13,416 bases of DNA from DATARH01 sp050246595 (GTDB lineage: Bacteria > Pseudomonadota > Alphaproteobacteria > ATCC43930 > CGMCC-115725): contig JBFWVT010000110.1 in assembly GCA_050246595.1 (NCBI GenBank), forward strand, positions 1 through 13,416, in the 5' to 3' direction. A program made the position numbers and the translations under genes. This document shows, in pieces, positions 1 through 6,147 of this stretch. How positions within the stretch are numbered: the first letter of the stretch is position 1; the number at the start of each line of letters is the position of its first letter. The notes under the pieces were generated by a model that had not been told where the DNA came from, did not search any database, and saw nothing but the letters and a program-made list of their open reading frames with translations.

Positions 1-180
1 CGGCCGGCGCCCACCCATCGTCAGGGCCGCTGCGCTCCCCGTCGCCTGGAAACGCTGCGACCATCGCACGACCGTGGCGACGCTCACGCTGAATAGCTTC
101 GCGGTGGCGCGGCGCGAGCGACCGCCCCTCACCGATGCCACCACCCGGTCTCGCAAATCCTGTGAATAGGGTCTGGGCAT
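1..180 (-). CDS. IS630 family transposase, N-terminal fragment (runs off the left edge)
   Basis: The 60 visible codons begin MPRPYSQDLRDRVV and continue through a helix-turn-helix region (RRATAKLFSVSVATVVRW) to the window edge. This is the typical start of IS630-type transposases, in which an N-terminal HTH binds the IS ends and a C-terminal DDE domain does the cutting and joining; the DDE part is not visible. The opening MPRPYSQ is shared with the partial gene at 13386. No frameshift or stop is seen in the visible part, so it may be intact beyond the edge. Confidence 0.85.
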   Translation of the reverse strand, partial: MPRPYSQDLRDRVVASVRGGRSRRATAKLFSVSVATVVRWSQRFQATGSAAALTMGGRRP

Positions 181-273
181 GCGTGCTGGCCTCCGCCCCC
201 CAGCCAGCATCTTGCGCAGAGATCCCCGCGCCGGGGAACCCCTATCCCGTTTCAACCAGACCCGATCGCACTC
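1..273 (-). mobile_element. 5' end of an IS630-family insertion sequence
   Basis: This is the outer end of an IS whose transposase runs off the left edge. Reading the minus strand from 273 to 181 gives a 93-base non-coding end, then the transposase start at 180. The same 93 bases occur without gaps before the transposase start at the other end of the window (13293-13385), with 15 differences counted by eye, and this supports 273 as the boundary. The dinucleotide just outside (274-275) reads TA, the target used by IS630/Tc1-type elements. The other terminus and the second TA lie outside the window, so the ends cannot be confirmed. Confidence 0.75.
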
Positions 274-1223
274 TAGGAAGCCGCGCGTTGTCGCCGTTGT
301 GGTGCTCTCGTGCGACGGCGCGGGTCCAGCGACAGCCGGCCATCGCGTTCCAGACCGGCGACGATCGCAGTGATCGAGCGAGCCACCGCCTCGCGCGCCA
401 GCGAGGCGCTGCGGCTGACCCGCACCCCGAGCGCCAGGGTGCGGAAAATCCCCGCCGCGGTCAGCCGGTGCGCCTCGACAAGCCCGGCGGCGCAGTCGCG
501 CGCCACCGACGAATACGGCAGGATCGCGGCGGCGACCCCCCGCGCTGCCATCAGCCGGATCGTCTCGTGGTCGTTGACCTCGATCTCGACCTTCAATTCG
601 ATGCCGCGGCCGGCGAGCAGCGCGTCCATCGCGGCGCGCAGCCCGTCGCCGAGCACGAGCGATGTGCGGCTCAGCTCGGCGCCGGTGACGATGCCGGGAG
701 GCCGCGCGCCGGGCCTTGTCACCAGTACCATCTCCTCGCGGCCGAGACCGGCGGACAGGATCAGCCGGCTGCGCGACAATTCCGACAGCAGCGCGATATC
801 GACCCTGCCGTCGATCAGGAACTCTTCGAGCCGGATCATGCCGGCATGCATGACCTTGAGTTCGATGCGCGGAAACTCCTCGCGCATCGCCGCGAACAGA
901 TCGGGCACCAGCACTGGGCACAGGGTCGGGGTCATGCCGAGGATGATGCGGCCGCTCGGATGCGCGTCCTGCGTCCGGATTTCGTCGCCGGTGCGCTCGA
1001 CATCGCGCAGGATGCGGACGGCGCCGTCGAGCAGCTTCTGCCCGGCCTCGGTCAGCCGCACCCCGCGGTTGGCGCGCGTAAACAGCGCCACCCCAAGCTC
1101 CTCTTCGAGCCGTTGGACATGCCGGGTCAGCGCCGGCTGCGCCAGGTGCAGATGCGCGGCAGCACGGGTGATGCTGCCCAATTCGGCGACCCGGACAAAA
1201 TAGGCAAGGCTGCGCAGTTCCAT
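273..1223 (-). CDS. LysR-family transcriptional regulator
   Basis: This 316-residue protein opens MELRSLAYFVRVAELGSITR and has the winged helix-turn-helix of LysR regulators over residues 1-60 (AAAHLHLAQPALTRHVQRLE is the recognition region). A linker helix and a periplasmic-binding-protein-like effector domain follow, at about residues 90-295. The length is normal for the family. It is divergent from the LLM monooxygenase gene at 1389, the usual layout for a LysR activator and its target, and the 165-bp gap holds inverted repeats suitable as an operator. The inducer cannot be read from sequence. The TAG stop (275-273) is made from the TA target dinucleotide plus the first base of the adjoining IS, so the last few residues may differ from the ancestral C-terminus. 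The effector domain seems complete and the regulator is probably functional. Confidence 0.92.
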   Translation of the reverse strand: MELRSLAYFVRVAELGSITRAAAHLHLAQPALTRHVQRLEEELGVALFTRANRGVRLTEAGQKLLDGAVRILRDVERTGDEIRTQDAHPSGRIILGMTPTLCPVLVPDLFAAMREEFPRIELKVMHAGMIRLEEFLIDGRVDIALLSELSRSRLILSAGLGREEMVLVTRPGARPPGIVTGAELSRTSLVLGDGLRAAMDALLAGRGIELKVEIEVNDHETIRLMAARGVAAAILPYSSVARDCAAGLVEAHRLTAAGIFRTLALGVRVSRSASLAREAVARSITAIVAGLERDGRLSLDPRRRTRAPQRRQRAAS

Positions 1224-1252
1224 GCGCGCGATCGTACACGGGCCGGCTTGTC

Positions 1253-1303
1253 ATGCCGAAAGATTATGGAACGGGACAAACAATCGGCATTTGTCCGATG
1301 CCG
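1253..1303. promoter_or_regulatory. Candidate LysR operator between divergent genes
   Basis: Three related half-sites lie between the LysR gene and the LLM gene: ATGCCGA (1253-1259), TCGGCAT (1284-1290) and ATGCCG (1298-1303). The last two form a CGGCAT-N7-ATGCCG palindrome, and the first two an inverted pair further apart. Overlapping them is a second perfect 7-bp inverted repeat, GGACAAA (1274-1280) and TTTGTCC (1290-1296). LysR regulators usually bind a strong palindromic site plus a weaker one near the promoter, so the arrangement fits; that this regulator binds here is inference. I found no convincing -35/-10 pair for either gene. Confidence 0.45.
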
Positions 1304-1388
1304 GCGGCCTGCCCTACCCTTACGGATAGGAAGGCCGTCCCGATGGGATGACGACGAAGAAATGCAGAGCTGATCTGGGGAGCCGTAC

Positions 1389-2420
1389 ATGGAATTCGGC
1401 TGGTATCACGAATTTCACCGCCAGGTGCCGGGGCAGAGCGATGCCGACGCGTTCGAGCAGGGGTTCCAGCAGGCCGAGGACGCCGAAGGCTGGGGTCTCG
1501 ACGTGTTCTGGCTGGCCGAAATCCACCAGCAGGCGCGGCGCTCGGTGCTGAGCGCGCCGCTCAATGTCGCCGGCCAGCTAGCCGCGCGCACCAGGCGGAT
1601 CAGGATCGGCACCGCGGTGCACGTCTTGCCGCTGAACCACCCGCTGCGGCTGGCCGAGGAGACCGCGACCATCGACCAGACCAGCCGCGGGCGGCTGATC
1701 CTCGGAGCCGGGCGCAGCGGCAACCCGCGCGGCTACGCCGCCTACGGCATCCCCTATTCGGAAAGCCGCGAGCGCTTCTACGAGACGCTCGAAATCCTGA
1801 AAAAGGCGTGGACGCAGGAAACCTTCTCGCACGACGGCAAGTATCACAGCTTTGACAACGCGCGCGCAGTGCCGCGGCCGTACCAGCAGCCGCACCCGCC
1901 GATCCGCATCGCCGGCGCCAGCGAGGACACATTTCCGATGCTGGGGAGGCTCGGCTATCCGCTGTTCGTGTCGGTGCGCAGCGGCTCGCTGCCGGGGCTG
2001 GCGCCGGACATCAAGGCCTATCGCGACGCCCATCGCGAGGCCGGCAATCCAGGACACGGCGAAGTCTATCTGCGCCTGTCGATGCATGTCGGCGACACCG
2101 ACCGACGGGCACTCGACGAAGGCGAGCCGAGCATCATGGCCGGCTACAAATCGCTGCTCGACCGGCTCGAAGGGTCTCCGAACGCGCGTCGCCGCGCCGA
2201 GGCCGAGGAGGTGCGCACCGCCACCTATGCCGACGTGCTGCGCGACAAGGTCATCGTCGGCGGCCCCGAGCGCGTCGCCGACCGGCTCAAGGAGCTGGAG
2301 GAGGTGCTGGGCATCGACGGCATCCTGTTCGAGCTGAATTTCGGCGCCGCGATCCCGGCCGAATTGATGATGAACTCGCTGCGGCTGATCTGCGAAAAGG
2401 TCATGCCGCATTTCAAATAG
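1389..2420 (+). CDS. LLM-class flavin-dependent monooxygenase (bacterial luciferase-like)
   Basis: This 343-residue protein has one bacterial-luciferase-like TIM barrel over most of its length. Recognisable family segments are WLAEIH (41-46), a conserved strand-loop beginning RIGTAVHVLPLNHP (72-85), GRLILGAGR (101-109), PPIRIAGASEDTF in the middle, and a C-terminal GGPERVADRLKEL helix before the FELNFG strand. Family members use reduced FMN supplied by a separate reductase plus oxygen to oxidise a small organic substrate, in the cytoplasm. No flavin reductase is encoded in this window and the substrate cannot be named. GGGGAG (1377-1382) sits 6 bases before the ATG and supports the start. It is probably co-transcribed with the tandem ABM gene 10 bp downstream and controlled by the divergent LysR protein. 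Confidence 0.9.
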   Translation: MEFGWYHEFHRQVPGQSDADAFEQGFQQAEDAEGWGLDVFWLAEIHQQARRSVLSAPLNVAGQLAARTRRIRIGTAVHVLPLNHPLRLAEETATIDQTSRGRLILGAGRSGNPRGYAAYGIPYSESRERFYETLEILKKAWTQETFSHDGKYHSFDNARAVPRPYQQPHPPIRIAGASEDTFPMLGRLGYPLFVSVRSGSLPGLAPDIKAYRDAHREAGNPGHGEVYLRLSMHVGDTDRRALDEGEPSIMAGYKSLLDRLEGSPNARRRAEAEEVRTATYADVLRDKVIVGGPERVADRLKELEEVLGIDGILFELNFGAAIPAELMMNSLRLICEKVMPHFK

Positions 2421-2430
2421 GCTTGTCTTG

Positions 2431-3060
2431 ATGTCCGAAGATGTCGAGCAGGGCGGGCCGGTTCACGAGGTCGCCTATGTCGAGGCCGCCCCGGAAGCGG
2501 CCGACGCGGTGGCGGCGGCGCTTGGCGATCTGGCCGCCGAAATCGCCAAGGCGGACGGCGCTCTCGGCTTTCTGGCGCTGCGCGAGACCGGCCGCCCTGC
2601 CCGCTTCGCGATGCTCGGGGTCTGGCGCGACGCACCGGCTTGCGATCGCGCCGGCGAAGCGATTGCCCTATGGCAGGACCGGATGGCGGCGCGACTGGCC
2701 GCGCCGTTCGACCGCCGGCCGAGTTCGGGGTTCCTGGTCGCCGCCGAACCGGGGACGCCGCCCGCCGGCGATGCGGTCCATATTCTGACGCATGTCGATG
2801 TGCCGCCGCCGTCAAAGGACATCTGCATCGGCCTGCTGCATCGTCTTGTGGCCGCCAGCCGCAACGAAGCGGGCGCGCTGCGGTTCGACGCGTTGCAGCA
2901 GGAAAACCGGCCCAATCATTTTACGCTGATCGAGGTCTGGCGCGACCGCGCCGCCTGGGAACGCCACTTGACGGCGGACCACACAAGCGCGTTCCGCCGC
3001 GACCTGACCCCGCTTCTGGGCGCCCTTTACGACGAGCGCCTCTACGAGCCGCTCCGGTAG
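2431..3060 (+). CDS. Tandem ABM-domain (antibiotic biosynthesis monooxygenase-like) protein
   Basis: The 209 residues contain two copies of the ferredoxin-like ABM fold. The first, about residues 9-95, runs from VHEVAYVEA to FLVAAEP; the second, about 112-205, runs from AVHILTHVDVP to LYEPL. Both carry the same landmarks: an early beta strand, a long helix, a G-AL-F strand, then F-x-x-x-x-VWRD (FAMLGVWRD and FTLIEVWRD). Single ABM proteins of about 100 residues normally dimerise, so this fusion probably makes an internal pseudo-dimer. The family includes cofactor-free quinol oxygenases and proteins of unknown activity, so no reaction is assigned. The ATG at 2431 was preferred to an in-frame TTG at 2428. 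The gene begins 10 bp after the LLM stop and shares its operon. Confidence 0.82.
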   Translation: MSEDVEQGGPVHEVAYVEAAPEAADAVAAALGDLAAEIAKADGALGFLALRETGRPARFAMLGVWRDAPACDRAGEAIALWQDRMAARLAAPFDRRPSSGFLVAAEPGTPPAGDAVHILTHVDVPPPSKDICIGLLHRLVAASRNEAGALRFDALQQENRPNHFTLIEVWRDRAAWERHLTADHTSAFRRDLTPLLGALYDERLYEPLR

Positions 3061-3064
3061 CCCG

Positions 3065-3475
3065 CTACTCGACCACGGCGATCATCTCGATTTCGACCAT
3101 CGCCTCGGGCTGCGCCAGACCGCTGATCTGGATTGTCGTGCTGGTCGGCGAGGCGACGCCGAAATAGCGCATGCGCACATCGCTGTGCTTTGAGAATTCC
3201 TGGTAATCGGTGACGAACGTGTTGGTCTTGACGACATCGTCCCAGGTCGCGCCGGCCGCCTTCAGGCACAGATCGAGGTTCTTGAAGGTCTGTTCGAGCT
3301 GCGCCCGCATGTCGCCCTTGCCGACGATATTGCCCGCCGCGTCGCGCGCGAGCTGGCCGGCGATATAGACCGTCTTGGCCGGACCGGTGACGGTCACGAC
3401 ATGCGAATAGGCCGGTTTGCCCTGCTGCATCCGGACATTCATGCCTTCGGGCTGGATGCGGTCGATCCTGGGCAT
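3065..3475 (-). CDS. RidA/YjgF/UK114-family protein lacking the deaminase arginine
   Basis: This 136-residue protein has the normal RidA length and fold: a VYIAGQLARDAAGNIVG segment (37-52), QLEQTFKNLDLCLKAAGA (59-76), and the VEIEMIAVV end (127-135). RidA proteins form trimers with active sites between subunits, and classical members hydrolyse reactive enamines/imines from PLP enzymes by means of an arginine in a P-A-R-S context. Here the matching stretch is P-T-S (110-112), with serine in place of the arginine, so it probably belongs to a divergent Rid subgroup without the standard activity. AGGGAG (complement of 3483-3488) precedes the ATG. Its stop is 4 bp from that of the tandem ABM gene, and it is divergent from the methyltransferase, so a link to either neighbour is suggestive only. 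Confidence 0.88.
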   Translation of the reverse strand: MPRIDRIQPEGMNVRMQQGKPAYSHVVTVTGPAKTVYIAGQLARDAAGNIVGKGDMRAQLEQTFKNLDLCLKAAGATWDDVVKTNTFVTDYQEFSKHSDVRMRYFGVASPTSTTIQISGLAQPEAMVEIEMIAVVE

Positions 3476-3553
3476 CGCTTCGCTCCCTCGCTGGGTTTTC
3501 CTCGACGCTGCCGTAGCATCCCGGCGCGTCAAATCCAAGAGCGAGCCGCCACC

Positions 3554-4147
3554 ATGCCGACGCAGAACCCGGTCGCAACGCATTACGGAACCGGCCATGA
3601 CGCCGATGGCGGCATCGCCGACCGCATCCTCGGAGCATTGCGCGAGGTCAACGGCCCGGACGCGCCGATCACCCCGGAGGCGCTGGCGCCGATAGACCAT
3701 TTTCACGGACGCGGCCTGCCGGCGACCAAGGAACTGGTCGCGCTGCTGAAACCGCGTTCCGGCGAGCGCCTGCTCGATATCGGCAGCGGGATCGGCGGGC
3801 CGGCGCGCTGGATCGCGGCGACATGCGGCGCGCATGTCACCGGTGTCGATCTGACCCCGGAATTCTGCGCGGCGGCGCTTGTGCTCAACAAAACCTGCGG
3901 CATGACCGACCGGGTGACAATCCGGGAGGGCAGCGCGCTCGACCTGCCGGTGCCGGATAGCGCCTTCGACCGGGCCTATTCGCAGAACGTCATCATGAAC
4001 ATCGCCGACAAGCTGCGCTTTTATCGCGAGGCGTTTCGCGCATTGCGGCCGGGCGGCCTGCTCGCCCTGTCGAATGTCTGCGCCGGCGACGCCGGGGAGC
4101 CGCATTTCCCGGTGCCGTGGGCGACGACTCGCGACACCGGCTTTTGA
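3554..4147 (+). CDS. Class I SAM-dependent methyltransferase, apparently truncated at the C-terminus
   Basis: The 197 residues contain the SAM-binding half of a class I (UbiE/Methyltransf_11-like) methyltransferase. Motif I is LLDIGSGIGGPARWIA (73-88), the ribose-binding acidic residue is D99 in VTGVDLT, and SAFDRAYSQNVIMNIADK (137-153) and FRALRPGGLLALSN (161-174) are the post-motifs. Relatives with the PVPWATT segment usually continue for roughly 80 more residues; here the frame ends ten residues later at TTRDTGF. The other frames just downstream show no recognisable continuation, and the serC leader follows at once. It may be a deletion remnant or a minimal enzyme, and the substrate is unknown. 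The start is the first ATG after the divergent RidA gene (78-bp gap); its ribosome-binding site is weak (GAGCGAG). Confidence 0.72.
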   Translation: MPTQNPVATHYGTGHDADGGIADRILGALREVNGPDAPITPEALAPIDHFHGRGLPATKELVALLKPRSGERLLDIGSGIGGPARWIAATCGAHVTGVDLTPEFCAAALVLNKTCGMTDRVTIREGSALDLPVPDSAFDRAYSQNVIMNIADKLRFYREAFRALRPGGLLALSNVCAGDAGEPHFPVPWATTRDTGF

Positions 4148-4156
4148 CCGCCGCCA

Positions 4157-4185
4157 TTGACCGCGATCCCGCGCGGCGCTAAGCG
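4157..4185 (+). promoter_or_regulatory. Candidate sigma-70-type promoter for serC
   Basis: TTGACC (4157-4162) matches the -35 consensus in five of six positions. A 17-bp spacer separates it from TAAGCG (4180-4185), a poor -10 but of the CTAAG type seen in GC-rich alphaproteobacteria. The implied transcription start is near 4191, which is where the leader hairpin before serC begins. The same TTGACC word also occurs at 4144-4149, across the methyltransferase stop codon, but no -10 lies at the right distance from it. Confidence 0.4.
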
Positions 4186-4190
4186 TCCGC

Positions 4191-4239
4191 CCTTTGAAGC
4201 CGATCCGATGCGGGCGGTGGCAATCGAAAGGACGGGGCG
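4191..4239 (+). promoter_or_regulatory. Leader hairpin sequestering the serC Shine-Dalgarno (serC-motif-like RNA)
   Basis: CCTTT (4191-4195) pairs with AAAGG (4227-4231), extended by G4196-C4225 and A4197-T4224 around a bulged G. GCC (4199-4201) then pairs with GGC (4219-4221), and an inner CCG (4205-4207) with CGG (4211-4213). The AAAGG arm is part of the serC Shine-Dalgarno (AAAGGACGGGG), so folding would hide it. A conserved structure called the serC RNA motif has been described upstream of serC in Alphaproteobacteria, with a hairpin in this position. The TTTGAAGCC and GGGCGGTGGC words look right to me from memory, but I cannot run a covariance search. An upstream CCGCG/CGCGG hairpin (4161-4176) precedes the presumed transcription start. 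Confidence 0.5.
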
Positions 4240-5400
4240 ATGAAGCCGACCCGGCGTCCGGAAAATCCGTGTTTTTCGTCCGGCCCCTGCGCCAAGCGGC
4301 CGGGCTGGTCGCCCGAGGTGCTGAATGGCGCATTGCTCGGCCGCTCGCACCGCTCGCGCCCCGGTCTGGCGCGGCTCGTCGAAGTTATCGAGCGCTCGCG
4401 TGCGATCCTGCGGATGCCCGAAGGTTACCGGCTCGGCATCGTGCCCGCCTCCGATACCGGCGCGGTCGAGATGGCGCTGTGGTCGCTGCTCGGCGCGCGC
4501 GGCGTCGATCTGCTGTCCTGGGAAAGCTTTGGCGAGGGCTGGGTGTCCGACGTTGCAAAGCAGTTGAAATTGCAGGATTTGCGCCACCTGCACGCGCCCT
4601 ACGGCGAGCTGCCCGATCTCGCCGCCGTCGATCCCGACCGCGACACGGTGTTTGTGTGGAATGGCACCACTGCCGGGGTGCGGGTCCCGAACGGCGACTG
4701 GATCGCCTCCGACCGCAAGGGGCTGACGATCTGCGACGCGACCTCGGCCGCGTTTGCGATGCGTCTGCCGTGGGACAGGCTTGATGTCGTCACCTGGTCG
4801 TGGCAGAAGGCATTGGGCGGCGAGGCGGCGCACGGCATGCTGGCGCTGTCCCCGCGCGCCGTCGAGCGGCTGGAAAGCTACACGCCGCCCTGGCCCTTGC
4901 CGAAAATCTTCCGCCTGACCTCGGGCGGCAGGCTGATCGAGGGCATCTTCCGCGGCGAGACGATCAACACCCCGTCGATGCTGTGCGTCGAGGACGCGAT
5001 CGATTCATTGAAATGGGCCGAGTCGGTCGGCGGTCTCGACGGGCTGGTCGCGCGCGCCGAGGGCAACCTCGCGACCGTCGCCGCCTGGGTCGAGCGCTCG
5101 CCATGGCTGCGCTTTCTGGCAAAGGACCCGGCCGCCCGGTCGTGCACGTCGATCCAGCTCGAAATCACCGACCCGTGGTTTCTCTCGCTATCGCCCGACG
5201 AGCGCTTCAGGACCGTGCGCTCGATGACGGCGCGGATCGAGGCCGAGGGGGCCGGGTACGATCTCGCCAGCCACCGCGCCTCGCCGCCGGGCATCCGCAT
5301 CTGGGCCGGCGCGACCGTCGAACGCAGCGATGTCGAAGCGCTGCTGCCCTGGCTCGACTGGGCCTGGGAGCAGGAGCGCGACGCCGCGAAAGCAGTGTAG
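4240..5400 (+). CDS. serC: Phosphoserine aminotransferase
   Basis: SerC transfers the amino group of glutamate to 3-phosphohydroxypyruvate, giving O-phosphoserine, the second step of serine synthesis; related enzymes also act in pyridoxal phosphate synthesis. The 386 residues show the class V aminotransferase fold: FSSGPCAKRPGWS near the N-terminus (12-24), the cofactor-binding loop ASDTGAVEMAL (70-80), the pyridine-binding aspartate D166 in ICDATSA, and the Schiff-base lysine K190 in SWQKALGGEAAHG. The length and the SWQK-LGGE-AHG pattern match the subtype shared by alphaproteobacteria and methanogens rather than the E. coli form of about 360 residues. The start is set by AAAGGACGGGG just upstream. 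Its pathway partner serA lies 750 bp downstream, beyond an oppositely oriented DUF3597 gene, so the two probably have separate promoters. Confidence 0.96.
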   Translation: MKPTRRPENPCFSSGPCAKRPGWSPEVLNGALLGRSHRSRPGLARLVEVIERSRAILRMPEGYRLGIVPASDTGAVEMALWSLLGARGVDLLSWESFGEGWVSDVAKQLKLQDLRHLHAPYGELPDLAAVDPDRDTVFVWNGTTAGVRVPNGDWIASDRKGLTICDATSAAFAMRLPWDRLDVVTWSWQKALGGEAAHGMLALSPRAVERLESYTPPWPLPKIFRLTSGGRLIEGIFRGETINTPSMLCVEDAIDSLKWAESVGGLDGLVARAEGNLATVAAWVERSPWLRFLAKDPAARSCTSIQLEITDPWFLSLSPDERFRTVRSMTARIEAEGAGYDLASHRASPPGIRIWAGATVERSDVEALLPWLDWAWEQERDAAKAV

Positions 5401-5426
5401 GCGCGACGCTCGGTGCTCCCGGCTGT

Positions 5427-5849
5427 TCAGGACTTCAAATCGTCCGGAACCTTGCCTCCATTCTCGGCGAGTTTCCGCATGACCTGCTGGTGCAGCCAGA
5501 TATTCATCGCCGCGGAATCGTTCATATCCCCGCTGTAGTGCAATTCTTGCGCCAGTTCCTTTCGGGCATTGAGGCTGCTGTCGAGGTTCAGAAGTTTCAT
5601 CAGATCGACGATCGATGTACGCCAGTTGAGCCGCTGGGGATTTTTGGACGCGAGATCGCTCAATAAGGCCTCGACATCGACACTCTGCGGCGCGGCGGCG
5701 GTGTTTGCCGGGGCGGAACCGGTCGGCGACGCAGCCGGTACGGGAGCGGTCGCCGTCCCGGTCCCGGTCCCTGCCCCTGCCGTCGCGCCCGCGGCAGCCG
5801 CCGAGCCGGTGCCGAAAATTTTGGACATGATCGAACCAAAGATGCTCAT
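5427..5849 (-). CDS. DUF3597 domain protein
   Basis: This 140-residue protein has three parts: a short N-terminal MSIFGSIMSKIFG segment (1-13), a low-complexity Ala/Gly/Thr/Pro linker (about 15-55), and a conserved C-terminal domain (56-140) starting SVDVEALLSDLASKNPQRLNW and ending in AENGGKVPDDLKS. The C-terminal block, including SIVDLMKLLNLDSSLNARKELA, matches DUF3597, a widespread proteobacterial domain with no settled function. No signal peptide or transmembrane segment is seen; the N-terminal segment could be amphipathic. The complement of 5856-5861 is a full GGAGGT ribosome-binding site 6 bases before the ATG, which fixes the start and suggests good expression. The gene converges on serC (26-bp gap) and diverges from serA. 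Confidence 0.9.
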   Translation of the reverse strand: MSIFGSIMSKIFGTGSAAAAGATAGAGTGTGTATAPVPAASPTGSAPANTAAAPQSVDVEALLSDLASKNPQRLNWRTSIVDLMKLLNLDSSLNARKELAQELHYSGDMNDSAAMNIWLHQQVMRKLAENGGKVPDDLKS

Positions 5850-6147
5850 CCCAACACCTCCGATACCGTCTTGCCGGTGGATATCCGGACCTCAGCACAT
5901 TGCTGATGCAGCGCCGCTCCGCTCCGGACGCCGTGGCGAAAGCGGCACGCAGCGGCTCGGCGGATTGTTAACGCATGTTCAAGATCGATCGATCCGCGAT
6001 CCCGACGACCGAGGCGGGCGGGGAGCGCCATCAGGCCGCACGGGGTCGAACTGCGTCGGGCGATCGCGTTGCATCTTCTTTTGCCGGCGTGATTAGGTCT
6101 TTATCGGCCTATCTAAAAGCAGCCGAACGGGCAGCTTGGAGTTTCCG
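5850..6147. other. Divergent intergenic region between DUF3597 gene and serA
   Basis: These 298 bases must hold the promoters for both flanking genes. On the plus strand TTGCAT (6069-6074) is a possible -35 for serA, with ATTAGG (6092-6097) 17 bp on as a weak -10. A GATC triplet repeat sits at 5983-5994. GGAG (6138-6141) is the serA ribosome-binding site. No small gene, RNA structure or operator stood out. Confidence 0.35.

Noticed and set aside
135..1373. Long plus-strand open frame opposite the LysR gene
   Set aside because: It is the antisense shadow of a clear LysR protein, shows no family resemblance and is a usual artefact of high-GC DNA.
5700..5800. GTCCCG-type repeats within the DUF3597 gene
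   Set aside because: They are explained by the low-complexity Ala/Gly/Thr/Pro linker that this family carries.
5983..5994. Tandem GATC triplet repeat
   Set aside because: It is only twelve bases long, with no associated gene or symmetry; GATC is common in this DNA.
5846..6031. 61-residue minus-strand frame that overlaps the DUF3597 start as ATGA
   Set aside because: It has no ribosome-binding site, an arginine-rich composition typical of random GC-rich frames, and DUF3597 has its own strong GGAGGT.
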